From an uncultured Pyrinomonas sp. (GTDB taxonomy: Bacteria; Acidobacteriota; Blastocatellia; Pyrinomonadales; Pyrinomonadaceae), in the NCBI GenBank assembly GCA_937135995.1, contig CAKZOF010000481.1:1-10848 (forward strand): a stretch of 10,848 nucleotides of DNA. The letters run 5' to 3'. The stretch's first letter is position 1; the number at the start of each line of letters is the position of its first letter. The notes beneath the pieces are model-generated. The model ran no database searches, was not told the DNA's origin, and saw only the letters and a list, made by a program, of their open reading frames with translations. Below, piece after piece: positions 7,179-10,848 of the stretch. The translations under genes and the position numbers were made by a program.

Positions 7179-7246
7179 AACCTTGAGAACGAGGCGAACT
7201 CCCTTCACCTCGTGCGGCTGTCGAACGAGGTCTGCGTTGCGCTGAT
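7145..7246 (+). repeat. Duplicated hemW 3' end
   Basis: The last codons of hemW (7145-7174) recur at 7217-7246 with 27 of 30 bases identical. The 72-base offset keeps the hemW frame, so the second copy would read LSNEVCVALI where hemW ends LSNEVFVALI. It lies after the hemW stop, in the 107-base gap before the next gene. Confidence 0.75.
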
Positions 7247-7285
7247 ACGGCGTGGCCTGAGCCTGCGGGCGGTTTTTCAGCGAAG

Positions 7286-7705
7286 ATGCTTCGTCACCTT
7301 TTCGTCTATGGAACGCTGCGGTCCGAGTGCGCGCGCGGCGCGCTTGCCGAGTTGATGCGCCGCCAGCGGTTGATCGGCCAAGCGCGCGTTCGCGGCAGGC
7401 TTTATGATTTGGGTTGGTATCCGGGCGCGGTGATCGACCGAGAGTCCGAAACGGAAGTTTGCGGGCAAATCTACGAGTTAACCGACGGGCAGGCGTTGGA
7501 CGCGCTCGACGTTTACGAAGGTTATTGCCCGTCGGATGAAGGGAACAGCCTCTTTTTGCGAAGGGAGACGGTGGCGGTGCTCGATGATGGGCGCACGGTT
7601 CGGTGTTGGATCTACGTGTTCAATCGCGACGTAAGCGACGCCGAGTCAATCGCGGGAGGCGATTACGTCGAGCACCTGCGGCGCAAGCTTTCCAAACAGC
7701 GATGA
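7286..7705 (+). CDS. Gamma-glutamylcyclotransferase-like (AIG2/YtfP fold) protein
   Basis: A small 139-residue cytoplasmic protein of the gamma-glutamylcyclotransferase-like (AIG2/YtfP) superfamily. The family acts on gamma-glutamyl amines or peptides, releasing 5-oxoproline; many bacterial members have no proven substrate. The hallmark VYGTLR (7-12) binding loop is present, followed by [13 protein letters not shown] (37-49) and LDVYEGY (74-80), whose Glu78 is the likely acid/base residue. Length fits the family. ATG 7286 lies close to the fold start, with only a weak GCGAAG upstream. Its stop overlaps the threonine aldolase start (ATGA at 7702-7705), implying co-translation. The specific substrate cannot be told from sequence. 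Confidence 0.87.
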   Translation: MLRHLFVYGTLRSECARGALAELMRRQRLIGQARVRGRLYDLGWYPGAVIDRESETEVCGQIYELTDGQALDALDVYEGYCPSDEGNSLFLRRETVAVLDDGRTVRCWIYVFNRDVSDAESIAGGDYVEHLRRKLSKQR

Positions 7706-8733
7706 TCGATCTACGTAGCGATACGGTGACGCGCCCGACGCCAGCGATGCGGCGCGCGATGGCCGAAGCCGAAGTTGGCGACGACGTTTACGGTGAGGAT
7801 CCGACCGTGAACCAGCTCGAAGAGCGGGCCGCGGAGATCTTCGAAAAAGAGGCCGCCCTTTTCGTGCCGACTGGATCAATGGGCAACCAGATCGCCATCA
7901 AACTCCACACGAGGCCGGGGAGCGAGGTCATCATCGAAGAGCGCGGTCACATCTTCAACTACGAGATGGCCGCCATGGCCGTCATCTCAGGCGCACTGGC
8001 GCGTCCGGTGCGCAGCCGCGACGCCAGCGGACACCTCGCTTGGGACGAGATCGCCGCGGCGCTGCACGTTGGCGGCCCGTACTACTTGGCTCCGACGCGC
8101 CTCGTTGCGCTCGAAAATACGCATAATCTGGCGGGCGGAACGGTGATGCCGCGCGCGCAGATGGAGGATATTTGCCGTCGCGCGCACGCGCTCGGCATCG
8201 CGGTGCACCTTGACGGCGCACGCATCTTCAACGCGGCCGTGGCGCTCGATGAACGGGTGGCGGCGTTGGCTGGTCCGGCCGATTCGGTGATGTTCTGCTT
8301 GTCGAAAGGACTCGGCGCGCCGGTCGGTTCGATGTTGCTCGGAAGCGCCGATTTCATCCGCGAAGCGCGCGCCGTGCGCAAGCTTTTGGGTGGCGGCATG
8401 CGCCAAGCCGGCGTGTTGGCCGCAGCGGCGCTCATCGCACTGGAGGAGAGCCCGCCGCGCCTTTACGAGGATCACCTGAAGGCGCGGCGCTTGGCCGAAG
8501 CGCTTGCACAGATGCGCGGAGTGCGGCTCGATCTGACGCGCGTTGTGACCAACATCGTCATCTGCGATGTGTCGGAGACAAAACAGGGTGCTGAAGCGAT
8601 CTGCGCGCGGCTGCGCGAGCGCGGCGTGCTTGCGTCGAACTTCGGCCAACAGATCCGCTTCGTTACGCACTACGACGTCTCGCACGAGGAGATCGAAAGA
8701 GCGATCATTGCTTTCAAAGAAGCGCTCGATTGA
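7702..8733 (+). CDS. ltaE: Low-specificity L-threonine aldolase (PLP-dependent)
   Basis: A fold-type I PLP enzyme that cleaves L-threonine and L-allo-threonine to glycine and acetaldehyde. The 343-residue length is typical. The family opening [16 protein letters not shown] is exact, which fixes the start at ATG 7702 although the frame is open further upstream. Visible residues: [15 protein letters not shown] (26-40), PTGSMGNQ (56-63), His83 in RGHIF, which stacks on the cofactor, [11 protein letters not shown] (138-148), Asp171 in HLDGAR, which contacts the PLP ring nitrogen, and the Schiff-base Lys202 in [11 protein letters not shown]. It shares ATGA with the preceding gene and has no clear Shine-Dalgarno, so it is probably coupled to that gene. 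Cytidylate kinase follows after 6 bases. The symbol is by family; some genomes name it ltaA. Confidence 0.95.
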   Translation: MIDLRSDTVTRPTPAMRRAMAEAEVGDDVYGEDPTVNQLEERAAEIFEKEAALFVPTGSMGNQIAIKLHTRPGSEVIIEERGHIFNYEMAAMAVISGALARPVRSRDASGHLAWDEIAAALHVGGPYYLAPTRLVALENTHNLAGGTVMPRAQMEDICRRAHALGIAVHLDGARIFNAAVALDERVAALAGPADSVMFCLSKGLGAPVGSMLLGSADFIREARAVRKLLGGGMRQAGVLAAAALIALEESPPRLYEDHLKARRLAEALAQMRGVRLDLTRVVTNIVICDVSETKQGAEAICARLRERGVLASNFGQQIRFVTHYDVSHEEIERAIIAFKEALD

Positions 8734-8739
8734 GAAGTT

Positions 8740-9429
8740 ATGAGCCACAGAGCACCGATCATCACCATCGATGGTCCATCCGGCGCCGGGAAATCGACTT
8801 TGGGAAGGATGCTGGCGCGCGCCTTGAATCTCCTTTACATCGACACGGGCGCGATGTACCGCGCCGTAGCGCTGGCCGTGTTGCGCGCGGGAGTGAACAT
8901 AAACGACCGTCAAGCAGTGGCCGAGATCGCGCGGCGCGCGCGCATCGAACTCGCCGGCGATCCCAACGACGTGCGCGTCACGCTCGACGGCGAAGACATT
9001 TCGCAAGAGATCCGTTCGGAGCAAGTGTCACATTTGGCATCGATCATTTCGGCCATCCCTGAAGTGCGGCGCGAGATGGTGCGTCGACAGCGCGAGATGG
9101 GGGCGCGCGGCGGCGTTGTGCTCGACGGGCGCGACACAGGCACGGTGGTCTTCCCGAATGCCGATCTCAAGTTCTTTCTGACGGCGACGCCGGAAGAAAG
9201 AGCACAGCGGCGCTACGAAGAAGAGCGCGCGCGCATGCAGGATCGCGCCTTCGATGATGTGCTGCGCGAGATCAACCTGCGCGATGAACGCGATTCGACG
9301 CGCGACGATTCGCCGCTGCGCATCGCCGAAGATGCCGTGGTCATCGATACGACGGAGCTTTCCATCGAAGAGGCCTTTCAACGCATGATGGAAGTTGCGC
9401 GCGCGCGAGGATTGACCGAGGCTCGCTGA
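8740..9429 (+). CDS. cmk: Cytidylate kinase
   Basis: Phosphorylates CMP and dCMP with ATP, recycling pyrimidine nucleotides in the cytoplasm. It has 229 residues, the usual size. P-loop GPSGAGKS (12-19), DTGAMYRA (35-42), LDGRDTGTVVFPNADLK (128-144), RRYEE (157-161) and the lid segment RDERDSTRDDSPL (181-193) all match the family. The common GRDIGT is GRDTGT here, a mild variant. It starts 6 bases after the threonine aldolase stop, with a poor upstream AGAAG, so it is likely read from the same transcript. Confidence 0.96.
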   Translation: MSHRAPIITIDGPSGAGKSTLGRMLARALNLLYIDTGAMYRAVALAVLRAGVNINDRQAVAEIARRARIELAGDPNDVRVTLDGEDISQEIRSEQVSHLASIISAIPEVRREMVRRQREMGARGGVVLDGRDTGTVVFPNADLKFFLTATPEERAQRRYEEERARMQDRAFDDVLREINLRDERDSTRDDSPLRIAEDAVVIDTTELSIEEAFQRMMEVARARGLTEAR

Positions 9430-9467
9430 ACGGCAGCAACTCCTCGGCAGACGAAGACGGTTTGAAG

Positions 9468-10079
9468 ATGTTCACCGGCATAGTGGAAGAAGTCGGCACG
9501 GTACGCGCCGTCGAGCGGCGCGGCGACAATGGACGACTCGTCATCGAAGCGCACACGGTGCTGGAAGACTTGCGCGATGGGGATTCGATCTGCGTGAGCG
9601 GCGTCTGTTTGACGGCGCGCGAAATCGGTCCGCAGTCTTTCGCCGCCGATTGCTCGCGCGAAACGTTGCAGCGCACCACGTTGGGCAGGTTGCAGGTCGG
9701 GTCGCGCGTCAACCTCGAACGCGCCTTGACGCTTGCGACGCGACTCGGCGGACACATCGTGCAGGGGCACGTCGATGGTCGCGGGCGTCTGCTCGAAGTT
9801 CAAAGCCACGGCGAATCGTGGACGGTGCGGATCGCCTATCCGCCCGAACTCGGGCGCTACCTAGTCTTCAAAGGCTCGGTCGCCGTCGAAGGAATCAGTC
9901 TGACCATCGCCGCGCTCGCGGATGAACATTTCGATGTCGCCATCATCCCGAAGACGTGGGAAGCGACCAACCTGCGGTATCTACAACCCGGCGACGAAGT
10001 CAATCTGGAAGCAGACATCATCGCCAAATACGTCGAACGGATGTTGACGCACGGGCGCGAAAAGATTGCACTTTCGTAA
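9468..10079 (+). CDS. ribE: Riboflavin synthase, alpha subunit
   Basis: Catalyses dismutation of two 6,7-dimethyl-8-ribityllumazine molecules to riboflavin, the last step of the pathway. It has 203 residues. The start is fixed at ATG 9468 because the family begins [10 protein letters not shown]; an in-frame TTG six bases earlier is not needed. Two lumazine-binding barrels are visible. The first (1 to about 95) has SGVCLT (44-49) and CSRETL (62-67). The second begins [10 protein letters not shown] (95-104), with [12 protein letters not shown] (135-146) and [13 protein letters not shown] (179-191). It begins 38 bases after cmk and ends 97 bases before ribBA, with no strong terminator seen between, so a ribE-ribBA operon is likely. 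Some nomenclature uses ribC for this enzyme. Confidence 0.96.
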   Translation: MFTGIVEEVGTVRAVERRGDNGRLVIEAHTVLEDLRDGDSICVSGVCLTAREIGPQSFAADCSRETLQRTTLGRLQVGSRVNLERALTLATRLGGHIVQGHVDGRGRLLEVQSHGESWTVRIAYPPELGRYLVFKGSVAVEGISLTIAALADEHFDVAIIPKTWEATNLRYLQPGDEVNLEADIIAKYVERMLTHGREKIALS

Positions 10080-10176
10080 TAAGGCGTTCGCGAAGCGTGC
10101 TGCCAGCGATGCCGAGCGAGCTGTTCCCCGCGCGTCGGCGTTTTCGGTGCCGCGCCGAATCGGAGTAGTATTCTTT
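10080..10176 (+). other. ribE-ribBA spacer
   Basis: A 97-base spacer. TTCGG (10143-10147) can pair with CCGAA (10155-10159) across a 7-base loop. GGAG at 10162-10165 is the only plausible ribosome site for ribBA. No FMN (RFN) riboswitch consensus was recognised. Confidence 0.4.
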
Positions 10177-10848
10177 ATGGAGAAGATTTTCGCTTCAACG
10201 AGAGCCTTTATGCCTTTCGCTTCGATCGAGGATGCCGCGGCGGACCTGCGCGAAGGCCGCATGATCATCATCGTCGATGACGAAGATCGCGAGAACGAAG
10301 GCGATCTAGCGTGCGCGGCGGAAAAGGTCACGCCCGAGATCATCAACTTCATGGCGACGCACGCGCGCGGTTTGATCTGTCTGGCGTTGACCGAAGAGCG
10401 TTGTCGCGAGCTGCATCTGACGATGCAGACCGAAGACAACACATCGAATTTCGGCACGGCGTTTACCGTCTCGATCGACGCGCGGCGCGGCGTGACCACG
10501 GGGATTTCGGCTGCCGATCGCGCGACCACCATTCTGACGGCGGTCGATCCGAAAACCAAGCCCTCGGATCTGGCGCGCCCCGGCCACGTCTTCCCGTTGC
10601 GCGCGCGTCGCGGCGGCGTGCTCGTGCGTCCCGGCCAGACGGAAGCGATCGTGGATCTGGCGCGCATCGCTGGATTGTATCCGGCGGGCGTCATCTGCGA
10701 GATCATGAACCCGGACGGGACCATGGCGCGCCTTCCGCAGCTCGAAGCGTTCGCGCGCGAGCACGGTTTGAAGATCGTTTCCGTGGCCGATCTGATCCGC
10801 TACCGTATGAGCAAAGAGGTGCTCGTGCGGCGCGTTGTCGAGACCGAT
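10177..10848 (+). CDS. ribBA: 3,4-dihydroxy-2-butanone 4-phosphate synthase, N-terminal part of probable RibBA (partial)
   Basis: Converts ribulose 5-phosphate to 3,4-dihydroxy-2-butanone 4-phosphate plus formate, supplying the four-carbon unit of riboflavin. 224 codons are visible and the frame is open at the right edge. Motifs: [10 protein letters not shown] (34-43), [12 protein letters not shown] (60-71), [16 protein letters not shown] (86-101), [10 protein letters not shown] (109-118), [10 protein letters not shown] (134-143), [15 protein letters not shown] (171-185) and DLIRYR (205-210). Sequence continuing past DLIRYR ([14 protein letters not shown]) resembles the linker into the GTP cyclohydrolase II domain, so a bifunctional RibBA is inferred. 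In the motif normally written GHTEA, the His (a metal ligand in studied RibB enzymes) is Gln154 here. The start could be ATG 10177 (GGAG 11 bases upstream) or ATG 10210 (MPFASIEDA), which fits the family N-terminus equally well. Confidence 0.92.
   Translation, partial: MEKIFASTRAFMPFASIEDAAADLREGRMIIIVDDEDRENEGDLACAAEKVTPEIINFMATHARGLICLALTEERCRELHLTMQTEDNTSNFGTAFTVSIDARRGVTTGISAADRATTILTAVDPKTKPSDLARPGHVFPLRARRGGVLVRPGQTEAIVDLARIAGLYPAGVICEIMNPDGTMARLPQLEAFAREHGLKIVSVADLIRYRMSKEVLVRRVVETD

Noticed and set aside
7261..7277. Possible terminator GCC-TGCG-GGC followed by TTTTT after hemW
   Set aside because: The stem is only three base pairs, too weak for intrinsic termination.
7987..9024. 345-codon minus-strand frame under threonine aldolase and cmk
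   Set aside because: Antisense to two securely identified genes; no family resemblance.
9430..10176. FMN riboswitch before or between the rib genes
   Set aside because: None of the conserved RFN blocks were recognised in the gaps 9430-9467 or 10080-10176.

Overview
The window is ordinary GC-rich bacterial chromosome (codons ending in G or C, many GCGCGC runs). It is packed with housekeeping genes and shows no phage, plasmid, insertion sequence or CRISPR signature. The UvrA, HemW, YqeY-type and RibBA sequences read like those of Acidobacteriota (Blastocatellia-like). That placement rests on family resemblance alone and is tentative.

Left part, minus strand (1-3348): uvrA, the excision-repair damage sensor, overlaps the start of a downstream gene by 29 bases. 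That gene begins as a GatB/YqeY-domain protein. After about 48 residues it turns, at a shared Leu-Thr-Asp-Asp-Glu motif, into the C-terminal part of an HD-GYP domain, and it runs off the left edge. This is either a real fusion or an assembly chimera and is the oddest coding feature here. Bases 3349-3730 are a divergent non-coding region holding an imperfect direct repeat.

Middle part, plus strand (3731-7705): a DUF2585/UPF0314 membrane protein of unknown function, an exported M19 (renal-dipeptidase-type) metallopeptidase, a 331-base gap, the radical-SAM haem chaperone HemW, and a small gamma-glutamylcyclotransferase-like protein. The 331-base gap is notable. It can fold on the plus strand into a 12-bp closing helix that abuts a 12-of-13-bp hairpin, followed by another GC-rich hairpin. 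It also overlaps a possible 52-residue secreted or leader peptide whose stop codon lies in a hairpin loop. A -10-like element sits so close to the hemW start that hemW may be leaderless.

Right part, plus strand (7702-10848): low-specificity threonine aldolase (ATGA overlap with the preceding gene), cytidylate kinase, riboflavin synthase (ribE), and the DHBP-synthase half of what is probably a bifunctional RibBA, cut by the right edge. The last two supply riboflavin synthesis. No FMN riboswitch was recognised before ribE or ribBA.

No clearly new defence or mobile system was seen. The best leads are the YqeY/HD-GYP chimera and the structured segment upstream of hemW.
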